Origin: Crocodylus rhombifer | Taxonomy: Eukaryota; Chordata; Crocodylia; Crocodylidae | Direction of reading: 5' to 3' | DNA: 64,000 bases | Assembly (NCBI GenBank): GCA_038503035.1 | Contig: JAVSML010000978.1 | Coordinates: forward strand, 124,001-188,000 | Part shown: positions 46,026 to 58,115 of the stretch, in pieces | Layout: every line of letters begins with the position of its first letter | How positions within the stretch are numbered: position 1 is the stretch's first letter | Program-made: the position numbers and the translations under genes | The notes under the pieces: model-generated | What the model saw: the letters and a program-made list of their open reading frames with translations, nothing else | What the model was told of the DNA's origin: nothing | Databases searched by the model: none

Positions 46026-46941
46026 TACGGGTGCACCGATAAGAGAGATTTTGGGGGCCAATACCAATAGCTGATTTTTAAGGAAGCATATCAGCAGATA
46101 CTGATCTGATTTCCGACATGCAGCACGGCAGCTTGAAGAGCTGTGTGCAGCTGGTAAGTCAGTTGTGGTGGAAGGGGAGGGGGAAGGAAAGGGGCGTGGG
46201 ATTCTCAACTAGGGTGGGGCACGGGATAGAGCCATCTTCTGGGCGGCTGTGGGGCAGACGTGTCCCCAGATCTGTGCAGGGTGGGCTGCAGCTGCGGGCT
46301 GGGACCAGGGCTGTGCCAGGCTCTTCCCAGTGCAGGCTGGGTCAGGCTGTGCTCGGGATGGGCAGCAGCCACCCCAACATATATTGTAGCCCCGCCTCTT
46401 AACACCACTACCCTGAGTGCAGCCCTGGCCCAAACCCCCCTCCCCGCCCCACCACATGCCACGAAGAGCCTAGCATAGCCCCGGCCCCAGCCCCAGCCCG
46501 CAGCCCACCCCATCCCACCCATAACCTGCGCAGATCCCAGGCACATGCCCCCTACCCCATGCCCTCCTGGGGTGCATGCAGCGGCAGGAACTGCCATCCC
46601 CTGGCCCTGTCGCCCCCAGATGAGCTGTGGCTCTGTCCCACACCCTGTCTAAACAGCACCTGCCCCAGCCCCCCCCTTCCCACACCACAGGGGGCCTTTA
46701 TCTGCCCGCCACACCCATTCTCTTCCCCCTTCCCTTCCACCACAACTGACTTACCAGCTGCACGCAGCTCTCCAAGCTGCTGGGCTGTGCTCCTTGCCAC
46801 CTACATGCCACACTGGCTGCACACACATGGGCATTTATTAGCCAAATTAAATCAGCCACATCAGGCCGATTTCCAATACAGTCAATTTTCTTTATAATCT
46901 GTTCCGATCCGATATCGGACCAATGTATTGGTGCACCTCTA
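46026..46941. mobile_element. Palindromic hAT-like element, GTGCACC family, copy 2
   Basis: 916 bp in MTMR12 intron 11. The left end TACGGGTGCACCGATA and inverted right end TAGAGGTGCACCAATA are flanked by ATATGAAC and AAATTAAC (6 of 8). The internal inverse arms share AGCTTGRAGAGCTGYGTGCA and CTGGTAAGTCAGTTGTGGTG. At the centre GTGCTCGGG (about 46350) faces CCTGAGTGC (about 46412). The GC-rich interior shares GGTGCATGCAG and CCAGATGAGC with copy 1. No transposase frame is seen. Confidence 0.85.
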
Positions 46942-47667
46942 AAATTAACTTGAAAAACTACTTTGTAAATTTACTGTTAGGGAGGCAGAAAACCTTAAAA
47001 TTTGAATTTTATACTGTGCCTTGAATAATTTATAAGTTGGGTTTTTTCCCTTTAAATACAAAATGTAAATTAATTTTAAGGCTTTCAAATTTTACCTTTA
47101 GTCTGATGTTTACTGACATTGACAGAATGACAAGGACACTTCAAATGGACAATGATTTGGAGACCATATTTACTCAAATATAAGACCAGGTTCTCTCCAC
47201 CCCCCCCCTTCAACACTGGGGGGGGGGAGGGCAAAGGGGGGGAGCCATCTTGGATCAGAGAATAGGCCATTAGGGGTAGGGGTACAGGGAACAGGCAGCT
47301 GCTTTAGCTCCAACTCCAGCCCCAAACTGGGTTTGGGGTTAGAGCTGCAGCTGCTGCCCATGCCCACCCCACCCTACCCACCTCAGTCTCTGCTGCTTAC
47401 CCTCCATCACAGGGCAGGAGCTACAGCTGCTGCAACCACTGCCACATGGTAAGAGTCACTATGTGTTCCAAGCCAGAGTAGGGCTGGAGCCAGAGCTGCA
47501 AGACAGGGTAAGTGGTGGCACAGTGGACAAGTAGTGGCCAGGGTGGAGGGGGAAGAAGGGGATGCAGGCAGCAAGGGGTAGGCTACTTGAATCCTCCACT
47601 GCAGCAAGAAGTGGGGATGAATTAAAAAAAGGAGAGGTTGGAAGAGGGAAAACAACTCTCCAATAAT

Positions 47668-47705
47668 TATATATGGAAAAATTATATCAAAATTTTCCAT
47701 ATATA
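47668..47705. repeat. 13-bp perfect inverted repeat
   Basis: TATATATGGAAAA at 47668-47680 and TTTTCCATATATA at 47693-47705, with a 12-nt spacer. Confidence 0.75.
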
Positions 47706-48961
47706 GAGTCCAGAGGTAGATTTGGAGGAGGTGCAGTTGTACCCTCCCTTCGGTTCAATTCCTGCTCTAACCAATAACCTTAAAATGAACTGCCTGGAAG
47801 AGGCAGCAGCACTTCTATTCAGACAGCACTGTGGGAGTCAACTGACTTAACAGCTCTTTGTAGTCCAATTCCTGCTAATTGCTTCACTCCATTCTCCTTT
47901 GTAACAAGTGTTGATTATATCCTGGATGTTCCACTATTCCACTTTCTTCTGTAATTCTGCTGTCTGTATCCCATTCCTAGTAATGTCCTTCATAGCCCTG
48001 CAGGCTATTTTCAACTCCAGCTAGAACCTCAACTCAACGATGGTAATGTTAACTTGGGTGAACGTTAACTCCGGCGTTGAAGTGGCTGACAGTTAAGTAT
48101 TGGATGCATTGTCACAACCCTCACAACTTAGTGTCTTACAGATCTGAATAAGAAATGTACATTTAACTGAAATGACTACAGGATTAATGAAACTGTACAT
48201 TCACTATTTTGCCTAGTTTGTTGTATTTTTTAACCTTAATACATTATCCAGCAGCTTAGTTGAACACTTATTTCTTCTTTGATATTAGATTAAACAATAT
48301 AGCACTAGGCCCCTAGCAAATGACAGCATCTAGGGGTTTTTTTTGTTCGTTTGTTTTTTAACTGCAGAAAAATGATGTTATAGGATGATAAACCACACGA
48401 TCTGCACTACCCTTTTCAAAATCCTAGACCTCTCGATGATAGATTGATTCAAATTATTAGGGAAGGCAGGCAGATCTTGCATCCGAGTACATATGGTATT
48501 TGTTACTCTGAGGCATTCATAAGATAGAGGTGCATCGGATGAAGCACAGGGTATAACTCTACCCTCCCCAATCTCCATGTTTCTTTATTATAGAAGAATC
48601 ATCTATAGCAAGGGAAAAAAAACCAACAAAACTTCTCTGTTGTTTGTTTAATACCATGGCCCTTCTCTTTACCCTCCCATACTATTTGGTTTTTGGTTGG
48701 CTGGGTTTTTTTGCAGTGTGCTGTTTATCCAGTATGGAACATAGAAGGTGAACTCTTAAGTTTTCTGATAACATTTCATCATGAAAACATACATGTAGGT
48801 CAAACTCCCTCTACATATCCCAGACTCCTGAAACAGCATTTTAACTGAAATATTAAGAAGTCCTTTTCATGTGAAAAGTTTCAGCTGTTTAAAACTGGTT
48901 ATCCACAGCTAGAAAACAGAGACAGATTTAGCAAAGATGGAGTCCAAATATTTTAACAAAC

Positions 48962-49040
48962 CTAATTATTTCTAGCCAGTTTGTGCTCTCCAGTAATGAA
49001 AACCACTTTACATCCGTGTCCCAGAAGTGTATGCTGTTAT
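48962..49040 (-). CDS. MTMR12: MTMR12 exon 11
   Basis: 79 bp, entering in phase 1 and leaving in phase 2. The acceptor is TTTTCTGTTTTTACAG before ATAACAGC and the donor ATTAG/GTTTGT. It encodes (D)NSIHFWDTDVKWFSLLEST, then NWLEII(R). The W-FSLLES--WL-IIR block is the conserved helix before the P-loop helix of myotubularins. No open frame longer than the exon marks it; it was found by splice sites and similarity. Confidence 0.93.
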
Positions 49041-49291
49041 CTGTAAAAACAGAAAATTAGGTTGCATGTATGAACCATTGTTCTTAATAGTACGATATCA
49101 TATCAGATTAAGTCTTCAGCTAAGATGGATATCAGCCATGCAACAAATTAAATTCAAGTTAAGTTTATTCTTTTAAAAAAAAGAAATGCAAAATACACCA
49201 CACATGTTAGGCACGATTCTATCAAACTTAAAAAAAAAAAAAAAAAAAAAAATGAAATCGCCCTTTTTGAACCTGGCTGCTCTCTCTACCA

Positions 49292-49476
49292 CAGGGGCAG
49301 GCAATTATTTTGGGCAGAGAATCGCTTATTCAGTTTTGGCAAGCCATCAAGGGCTGCACGGCAGGCAGCCAGGAGCAGATAAATACTAATTTTCTAAATT
49401 TTTAGGGGCCCATGGGCCAGATAGAATGGCCTGGCAGGCCACATCTGGCCCATGGGCTGCATTTTGCCCACACCTG
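49292..49476. mobile_element. hAT-like MITE, GTGGGCAA family, copy 2
   Basis: 185 bp. The left end CAGGGGCAGGCAATTATTTTG pairs with the inverted right end CAGGTGTGGGCAAAATG. It is flanked by CTACCA on both sides (49286-49291 and 49477-49482), a 6-bp direct repeat where 8 is usual for hAT. Same family and orientation as 39426-39618. Confidence 0.8.
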
Positions 49477-52400
49477 CTACCACCTCCTCTGGCAATGAAT
49501 TCTACAAAGTTAACTATGCATTGCGTAAAGCAGCAAGCAAAAAAACTAAATAAACTTCTAAATATCAATTTTAGAATACAGTATACAACCTACTGGAGCC
49601 CTACCTACCATTTTAGAATTAACTAGTTAAATTGCAGCAACAGGGAGAAAAATGCTGAACAAAAGCAAAAGATGGACAAGTAGGATACAACTGGCAAGGG
49701 GAATAAAGCACATGCAGTATGTTAAAGGACTTTAATTCTTACTTTAAGTTCAGGTTAAAAAAAGGCAAGCAAGCAACTTTGTCCAGTGTATCAAACATCA
49801 GGATCCACAGCTCATTTCCATCAGACATACAGCCAACTAGTTGGTACTAGTTTGCTGAAGGTTTAGAGTACTTGTAGATATCAATATAAAACAGGAGATC
49901 ACCACCTCCACTGTAGAATAGTGGACCACAGGCCTTGTGCCAGGTCCAGTTGTCAACTCAGAATCAGAATGAAACAAGGAACAGCAAACCTCTCTCAAAC
50001 TAAGCCTTTTTTATCCTGTCTTGCCTCTTCCTGTAAAGACTCTGCTCTTTTGACACCTCTTCAGTGATACTTCCTGTCATTTAAATGTTCCCTTCCCATC
50101 ATTTTTGGCTTTCCCTCCTCACTCCCCCACTCCCACCAGCATCAGTCTTTTCTCCAGTACTCTACTGATGTTACTGTCCTGCTTTGCCCCTGGTTCCCAA
50201 GCCCCAGTGAAGCTTTATGCTGCAGAATGCTATCCTTTGACCTGTCTTTATGCTTGCAAACAAAGGATTTTTTTCCAACTAGCTAGTTGGTTTAATAAAA
50301 GATATTGCCTCCCCAAGAGTTCTGATGGTTTGACTTGTGACATTTTTACCTGACCTTTCCCCTATTAATTGAAATCTGCAGTTTCATATGAGTGAAGAAC
50401 AGACCCCCTCTTCAGCAGGGCTGAGATATACCAATGTATCCTCCTCTCTGCAGCCTCTGTGAAATATCACTGCCAAAAGCCAAACAAGCAAGGGAGCACA
50501 TCTGTTCTCTCTCTCTCCGAGTTCACCGCTGAAGTGCTCTACCTTCTAGCACCCACTGGTTCTCCTGCAGAGTTTAGTCAGTGGGCTGGAGTGTACAAAG
50601 AGCAGACTTATCAACAGAAGACTAATACTTTTAGCGCAGCCTGTGTGCAATACAAAAACAGTAGAGCAGATTAAACACAAGAACCAGATAGCTTACTATT
50701 TCTAATAGGCAAGGAATTTTCCAAGAGCACCCTCTGAACCACAGTTAAGGGACAGGGAAGTCTGCTATCTGCAAAACTTTTCTCTGTAAAAGAATGGGCT
50801 GCATACAGGAGCCGTTCCCAGGAATTTGCTTTGCAAAGTGAATAAAACTCTTCCTGTTCGTTAAAGGAACTTTACGGGCCTCCTTTCTACAGGTACAGAT
50901 CAGGCCACAGTGAATCAAAGAAAGCAACTGGAAATGTAATTTGACATTGCTTTGACTGCTCAAATACAGACAAGTTTCAGGACTAGAAAGCTGTACTAGC
51001 TGCTGGTCTCCCTGCAAAAGAAAACTGTGTTTATGCCTTATTACCTCAAAGAAAAGTGAAAGTCCTTTCCTGGCTCCTACAGAGTACACTTTCACACAAT
51101 ATATTCAGGATTGTCTAATCTTACCTTTTAGAGATACCTAAAGAACCAAACCAGTCACACAGCTGGGGAAGGGGAAATTTTTAGCTTGCTTAAAACCTGT
51201 TAACTCTTTAACCTGCTCAGCAACTTCTAGAGAGTTGTGCACATATTTGCTTGGTTTGGCCACCAGACCAAAAATACAAATTTGATTCATGTCAAACAAG
51301 TAGCTTTAATTGCTTGAAAATGAAGCAAAACATCAGGTTCAATTCACAAATGTGAAAAGCGTGCATCCCTTCCCTACTTTACACTTCAATGACTTTGTGA
51401 CTTGAACATTCAGTGATAAATATGGGAGAGCTGGTTTTAAATCCCTATCCTGCCTAACAGAGCAGGGATCTGAAAGGCACCCAATTCTTAGAGCAAAACC
51501 TGGTTGCCAGAAGGGCGAAACACCACTGCTAATTCCAGTTTTCTAAATGGTATTTGGAATACCTTTGTTTGGCTGAAACTATAAGCTTAATCCAAGTCAA
51601 ACTAGTGACCTGTTTTGCAAAAAGAAGAACAAGGTTTTTTGGCAAATGATCTATCCAAAGATTCTCAGTCCTCCTTGTATGGAGCTTTTCACCAAATGAA
51701 TGCCTTGCATTTCTATGAGGTCTGTCAGTCAGCAGTCCAGCCCATGTTGTAGGGGCATGTGGAACTCAATACATTCAGCACGCTTAAGTAACAAACTGAA
51801 CTTTGTTACTGCAACTAACAGAAGGGCAGAATTAAAGATTTAAGCTGATTTTGTTCTATATAGAGAGTTTCTTTTTCATATATTTATAGATTTAGAGATT
51901 TTACATAATAGGCAATATTCTAGCTTTTCAAGTTTCATTTAAGGAAATAACTGCTTCCTTGGGTGCTAATCTCCTTCCATTGAAAGAACTGAGTATTAAG
52001 AAATCTAGATTTCTCTCTTTCAGTTTGGATCTGAATTGTAAGCAGCAGCATGAATTTAGCTGGGTATTTAGGATAAGTTTTAATGAAGAGTTTAGAACAA
52101 AAAAGCCATGTATAATACCACAGACAAATAAGAGATCAAAATAAAGTTTAAAAAAAATACCAAAAGATAAGAGCTCTAAACCACAAGAAACCTAAAGCCT
52201 AGCAATTTTTGGAACAGCACCACCATTTTAAATACTTACGTGGTTCTTTTTAAAATTGCTGTTGTGCAGCTATAGCGTTGTATGAATGTGCTATAAACTT
52301 AAGTAAATTTCAAAAAAACCTTCAAATTCAAATTCATGCCCAGTAGATACCTCTGCTGTTGTTTTTTTTTTTTTTAAATCTATACTGTGGTAAACATGTT

Positions 52401-54929
52401 CCTGAAGTGGAGCAAAGCGACCGCCACCCATCCACTCAGACTCGAGTAAAGAACAACAGTGGTAAGGATAAGAAGCTACCAAGAGGCAGACAACCCGTTA
52501 GGCAGCTGGCTACCTGATGGCTCTCACTGAGACGAGACTGCTAGACAAGACGGGAAAACAGGATTAAGAGGATCTGCCGAACCAACCAACTAGGACACTA
52601 TAAAATAGCTAAGTGGCTTATTTTGGGGGGTTTTATTAATTTAAAAGCAATTTATTTTAGTCATTACAATTTCAGATTGTTTCCTATTAAAGGAAGCTTT
52701 CTATTTAAAATATTCCTCTACTCTACTAGAGTCTAGAGCTTCATTACAGTTTACTGAGAGACCATTCTAACATTTCTAAGCAAAGACTCCATGATACATT
52801 TGCTACTTCCTAATTTGAGCAAGAGTCAAACTGAAATCCCATCACCAGGCTATACTCCATCAGACATGGAAGTCCCAGATTTCCCCCCCCCCCCCCAAAC
52901 AGTATAATGCATCACTTTGGGTAGGTCTCTACCACACCTAGCCCACATAATACACATCTGGGTCTCATCCAGGCTAGTTCACCTTGGGTGTGAACAGCCA
53001 CACTGCAAAACCTGGCTGGAGTCTACAAATTAACTGGTGCTCTGTTTCCTCCACTCCTCTTCCCTCACCGTAACACCCAGCAGCAATGGGGGAAAGACTG
53101 GCTATAATTCCTGGGAGTATAATCCCATGTTTTTTTGCACTGCTCTACAATTCTCTCTCAGCAAGTTTTAGGAGAATATTTGTCCATTTGGATACGTAAA
53201 AATTGCAGGAAAGCAGCGGAAGACCAGCACTATCTATGATTCAACATGCATATTTATTAAGAAATGGGTAGATTACCAGTTTGAGCCAAAGTAGAAACTG
53301 GCTCTAATCCATACCCTTCCAGCCACGCCTGGTATCCACATTTAAACCACCACTTACTTGGATAGGTTTAACATATAAAATCTGGCAGGGTGGGGCAACA
53401 TCTCTTGGTAAAACCCAATATACCTCTGCAGTGAAAACATACCTAATAAGTTTGAAAATCTTACCTTCAGGAGCCAATGTTTACCCTGCATTATTATTAC
53501 TGTATTAAAAGGTAAAGGTTTTCACTGGGAATAGCTGTCTTGAAGTGAAAGATTTTCAAGCAGGAGCGAGGGAAGGAGGGGAGCAGTTAAACCCTGGTGC
53601 TGCCAATGTTTAGAAAATGTAAATGTATCCTCATGAACAGGTCTCGCTGAAGAAGTCAATGGCCAATGGCACCTCATGAGCTTAGAGGCCGACAAAACTA
53701 GGGCTTTAAAATGTTCAATATTTTGTTTAAATGTACAACCTGCTGGATGCAAAGACACTAATCAACAGCAGTATTTGAAAAGTATTCAGGTCAAGTTGTA
53801 ACAGTGTAACTAGCCAACTCTTTGCTAATTCTCAGTTTAATTTAAAACTATTTCTGAACACAAGTAAAACTGCTCTTATTTGGTTGCAGTAGACAAATCA
53901 GATTATAACAAACAGTTCTCCAACCCATTTAAGAGTCTCACCTTCACCACAGTTGAATTCAAATTGTATTGCCTCTAGCCACAGGCACACATGACATTAC
54001 ACAAAACCCGTTCACCATTTTATACATATTTAAGTCAAAATTTATTTAGCTGGCCTGTTGCAGATGCAAATTATAGTACAACTGGTCAGCTGATCTGTTA
54101 CTGGGTACACATGCACTACACACAGCCTGAGTACTCAAAATTGTAGTCCAACCTTCCCCTATCTTCCAATCATTCTCCTGTAAAACCCTTCTGCCTAGGC
54201 TTGCATTCGGAACTTGCATGCAATTGTCCAGTTGGATATACAGGCTAGAGCTTTCATTTTAAGGCTGGCTTCAACTTCCCTAGTTTGAGTAAGGATGCAA
54301 ACAAGTTTCAAGTACCATCTCTCAGTTTTGATGGGCCTTCAGTACCTCTACACAGTTCTCTGAGCCTATATTTTCCAACTTACCACTTTCTACTCTCCTG
54401 ATGCAAACCAAAGTATATCTGCCAATTTTGTTTACTTGGCATTTAACCTTTAAGTCCAAAAGGACTGCTCCATTTCTGTGATACTTAACTCATCTCAAAC
54501 AGTCAAAATGCCATCCTGATAGAGAATGACCTCAGGGCTCTTTAGCCCCTAGTTTAAATAGTCCAGGAACTATAACTTGTGAAAGATACAAAATCTGCAC
54601 TGAGATGAAGGAGAACTGAAATACTGGGGATCAAGTGGATGAACATCAAGTACACTACAACTTTAAGAAATGCTCGATTCCAAAGACAAAGACGACCGCA
54701 ATGCCAAGTCATGCAACTATCCATCCTTTGTATGAGGAGTCTGCCCTCGTGGTCATCACTGTCCTAAGTACAGGGCCACTGTCCTGGCTGGCAAGCTTCT
54801 GAGCAGGGACAATGATTTTGACTTGGGACAGGAGCAGGACGGCAGTAGAGAGGACCCCAATATTACAGACAGAGGGAGACGCGACAAGCCAAACAGCTAA
54901 GTGGCCCAAGCTGTGATTTCAGCTATTCT

Positions 54930-55440
54930 TTGGAGGAACACAGGAAAGCAGTGCCAGAAGGGACCATGTCATCTAGTTCAGCATCTACTCAAGGCAGGAT
55001 CACTCCCAACTAAAATATTCCAGCCACATGTCCCTGTCCAAACTGCTCTTGAAAGTTTCCAAGGATGAAGATCCCACCGTTTCTCTAGGTAGCCTGCTTC
55101 AATCTTCCACTATCCTCATAATCTGAAAGTTCCTTTTAGCCTCCAGTTTAAGATTTCCCTGCTGCCCCTTGAGGCCATTGCTCCTAGTGCGGTCCCCTAT
55201 GGTCAAAGAGAAAAACCCATCTTTCACCCTCTATGCCACACAGCAACCACAGCAAAATAAGCTGGCAGTCCTTCTCTTTCCTATGGGAGAAAGTGCAGAA
55301 GAAAAATCTTTCCTGTGATAGGGGACGAGATGACGAATTTCTTATTGAGAGTACTGAACAAAACATAATAGCTTTTACTTCAGCCAATACCTTTCTCTGG
55401 CTTATTTTCTCCAGCACCCCCAACCTTGTATAATACAACA
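54930..55440 (-). mobile_element. Old CR1 3' region
   Basis: Minus-strand CR1. It reads NGLKWQQGNLKLEARRNFQ, then SRLPRETVGSSSLETFKSSL, then WLEYF before the tail at the left. Degenerate. The right limit is uncertain. Confidence 0.7.
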
Positions 55441-56090
55441 CGAAATCTAGACAGAAAGAATTATGAACATGCTTGTGATTCACATTAGTAGTTTGAGCTG
55501 ATTGCCCGGATTTTAAGCTCCAGTAAAGTTACTGGTGCAAGTCCCTACTGCTCAATTCATAAAACACTATCCAGGAGAGGGACAAAGATGAGCACGGGAA
55601 CCACCTGTTAACAAGCCTCTGTATCTTGTAATATTTACCTTAATTTTTCCTACTCCCAACTACTGATGCTTGAGAATTTTTCAGAAAAGGAGAAATTTAA
55701 AAGTGCCAAAGATATTCCAGGGTAGGACAAACAGTTACCCCTATAGCTTTCAAGGTCTCAATATTCCTTGATATGTTCCTCAAATTCCAGACAACAAAAA
55801 TAAGTTCTTATGTATAATCATGTATTTCCATTAGAAGAGTGGCTTTTTCCAGTCATATTAATCTAAAAGATTAATACCCTCTACTACAGGCTAATTTTTT
55901 TTTAATTGATGCAGGTAATAGGTCAGCTCCCTCACCAACCTGCTCCTTTGTTTTAATGGTAAGAATTTTGAACTCAATCTATATTGCATCAGTAGGCTGA
56001 CAGCTTGATTACTAGCAGCTTCTGGACACGCCAGTGTGTAGAGATGAAAAGTGCATCTGTTACACTGCCATGGACAGCATGTAAAATCAG

Positions 56091-56215
56091 CAGGGATCTG
56101 CATTTTCCATTTCCCCTGGGAAAAAAATGGAGTAAACCGCAGATTTTAGCTTTTAGCACAGGAAAATGCAGACTTCTCATTTTATCAGAGAAACCCATGG
56201 ATTTTTCAGTTCTCC
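56091..56215. mobile_element. One-ended fragment related to the 62789-63964 element
   Basis: CAGGGATCTGCATTTTCC..., followed by AGACTTCTCATTTTATCAGAG and AAACCCATGGATTTTTCAG, matches the inverted right end of the 62789-63964 element (CAGGGTTCTGAGGG..., ATTTCTCATTTTAGTGGAGAA). The other terminus is absent. Confidence 0.6.
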
Positions 56216-56299
56216 CACAAATGTTTTGCTGCCTGGCCGAGTTCCATCACAGGAAATACCAGCGCAGAACCTAAGTGCTCCCTCCAGAATATCAGTGTG

Positions 56300-56880
56300 C
56301 ATTTAGGACATCAGGAGACCTGGCATGATCTTCTCTACTCACCAGCTGCAGAAAGAATACCAGGAACAAACCCCTCTGCATGGCCCTCTTTGACCCCACA
56401 AAAGCTTTCAACTGTTAACTGAGAAGCACTGTGGAGGATCCTTCTGAGGTATGGATACCCATCAAAATTCATCACTGTTCTTCATCCGCTCTATGACAGT
56501 ATGCGAGTGGTGGCTTTCAGTAACAAATCTATCACAAGTCCCTTTGAGGTCAAGAGGGTAGTTAAGCAAGGCTGCAACAGTCTTGATATTCCTTACCGCA
56601 ATACTATATCTGACCATCAACAAGCTTCTAGTCAGAATGAAGTTAAACTACCAAATGGACAGTAAGCCATTTAAATCTCAGTTGACTCAGAGACAAAACT
56701 CAGACCCTGACCTCAACCACTGACCTCCAGTATGCTGATAATGATGTAGTCTGCGCTCACTCAGAAGCAGACCTTCAGGAAATCACTGACATCTTTGCTG
56801 AGGCATACAAGAAAACGCAACTCATGCTTAACATTCAGAAGACTAAGGTCCATCATCAAGCTCTTAACGAGCAGTCCCCA
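56300..56880 (+). pseudogene. Reverse-transcriptase fragment of a non-CR1 LINE
   Basis: Plus-strand frame pieces read MIFSTHQLQKEYQEQ, then LFDPTKAFN with the first catalytic Asp region, then LRYGYPSKFITVLHPLYDSM, then SPFEVKRVVKQGCN. After a degraded segment it reads LQYADNDVVCAHSEADLQEI and FAEAYKKTQLMLNIQKTKV. These match the order of RT blocks in a LINE lineage whose usual motifs are DLTKAFD, VKQGC and YADD. They differ from the CR1 blocks DFKKAFD, VPQGS and FADD seen elsewhere here. The YADD box is changed to YADN and stops occur, so it is dead. Clade not assigned. Confidence 0.75.
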
Positions 56881-56884
56881 AGTC

Positions 56885-58115
56885 AGTTTCACAGTTTCTA
56901 CGGTTGGAAGGGACCTGAACAGATCATCAAGGCCGACCCCCTGCCCTGGGCAGGAATGAGTGCTGGGAACATAATACCCCAGCCAGATATCTATCCAACC
57001 TCCTCTTGAAGATCCCCAAGGTAGGGGAGAGCACCACCTCCCTTGGGAACCCATTCCAGAGCCTGGCAGCCCTAACTGTAAAGTAATACCTCCTAATATC
57101 AAGCCTGAACCTACTCTCAATCAATCTGTGGCCATTATTCCTTGTTATCCCAGGTGGTGCCTGGGGGAACAGAGCCTCACCTATTTTCTGCTGGTCCCCC
57201 CTGGTGAGTTTATAGACAGCCACCAGATCCCCTCTGTTTTCTCTTCTGGAGGCTGAAGATTCAGGCCCTTTAGCCTCTTTGTAGGGCCTGGCCTGCTGCC
57301 CCCTGACCATGCGAGTGGCCCTCCTCTGAACCCTCTCAAGGCACGCCACATCTCTCTTGAAGTGCGGCGCCCACAACTGGATGCAGTACTCCAACTGTGG
57401 CCTGACCAGCGCTGTGATGTGAGCTAGTACAAAGAACACAGTGTGCTCCAGCATTGCCTATAACTTCCCTACAGCATACTGGATGGGAAATGGGAGACAT
57501 CATTACTGCCCCAGTTGAGACATTACACACCATAATAATCTATCCTAAAAGAAGGCCTTTAATAGTCTCTGTTATAATAGCAAACTATTCTGTCTATTGC
57601 ATCGTGGATGCATGACAAGGTGCAGTTAGCCTTACTGACCGCTTCCTCACATTGGCAGCTCACGTCCGTCTTGGAGTCAACAATGACTCTAAGATCCCTT
57701 TCAGCCACTGTGTTGTTGAGAAGGGAGTTCCCCAGCCTATAGGTATATTGCTGGTTCCTTCTCCCTAGATGCAGCACCTTGCACTTGCCTGCATTGAATT
57801 CTATTCTATTCTCATCCGCCCACTCCTGTAACCTGTCTAGATCTAGCTGGATGCTGTCCCTCCCCTCCAGCATGCCCACTTCTCCCCACATCTTTGTGTC
57901 ATCAGCGAATTTGGAAAGCATGAATTTTCCATGCCCACCTTTAAGTCACTGATAAAGATGTTGAATAGCACAGGCCCAAGGAACGAGCCCTAGGGGACTC
58001 CATTGCCCGCATCCCTCCAGGTCAAAAGTGACCCGTCCATCCCGCTCTCTGGGAAAGACCATTGAGCCAATTTGCCACCCATCTGACTGTGTAGGCATCA
58101 ATTCCCAGGCAATAC
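56885..58115 (-). mobile_element. CR1 LINE, 5'-truncated, with internal replacement
   Basis: A minus-strand CR1 with its 3' tail at 56885. The left block (57415-56927) reads LVRPQLEYCIQLWAPHFKRD through FRLDIRRYYFTVRAARLWNG. The right block (57921-57596) reads LSKFADDTKMWGEVGMLEGR through SKANCTLSCIH. A further piece reaches 58115. Between them, 57418-57595 is not CR1, and the CR1 stretch expected there (CITSRFKEVILPLYATL) is missing. Frameshifts are present. Confidence 0.85.

Larger units (their letters stand above)
45946..48961 (-). other. MTMR12: MTMR12 intron 11
   Basis: Intron of about 3 kb carrying the palindromic hAT-like element at 46026-46941. At 47163 CATATTTACTCAAATATAAG resembles a known type of DNA-transposon terminus. 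G-rich and C-rich runs occur at about 47200-47240, and a 13-bp hairpin at 47668-47705. Confidence 0.8.

Noticed and set aside
50745..51095. 116-codon minus-strand frame in MTMR12 intron 10
   Set aside because: On the MTMR12 strand, but exons 10 and 11 join perfectly in phase without it and it matches no myotubularin segment.
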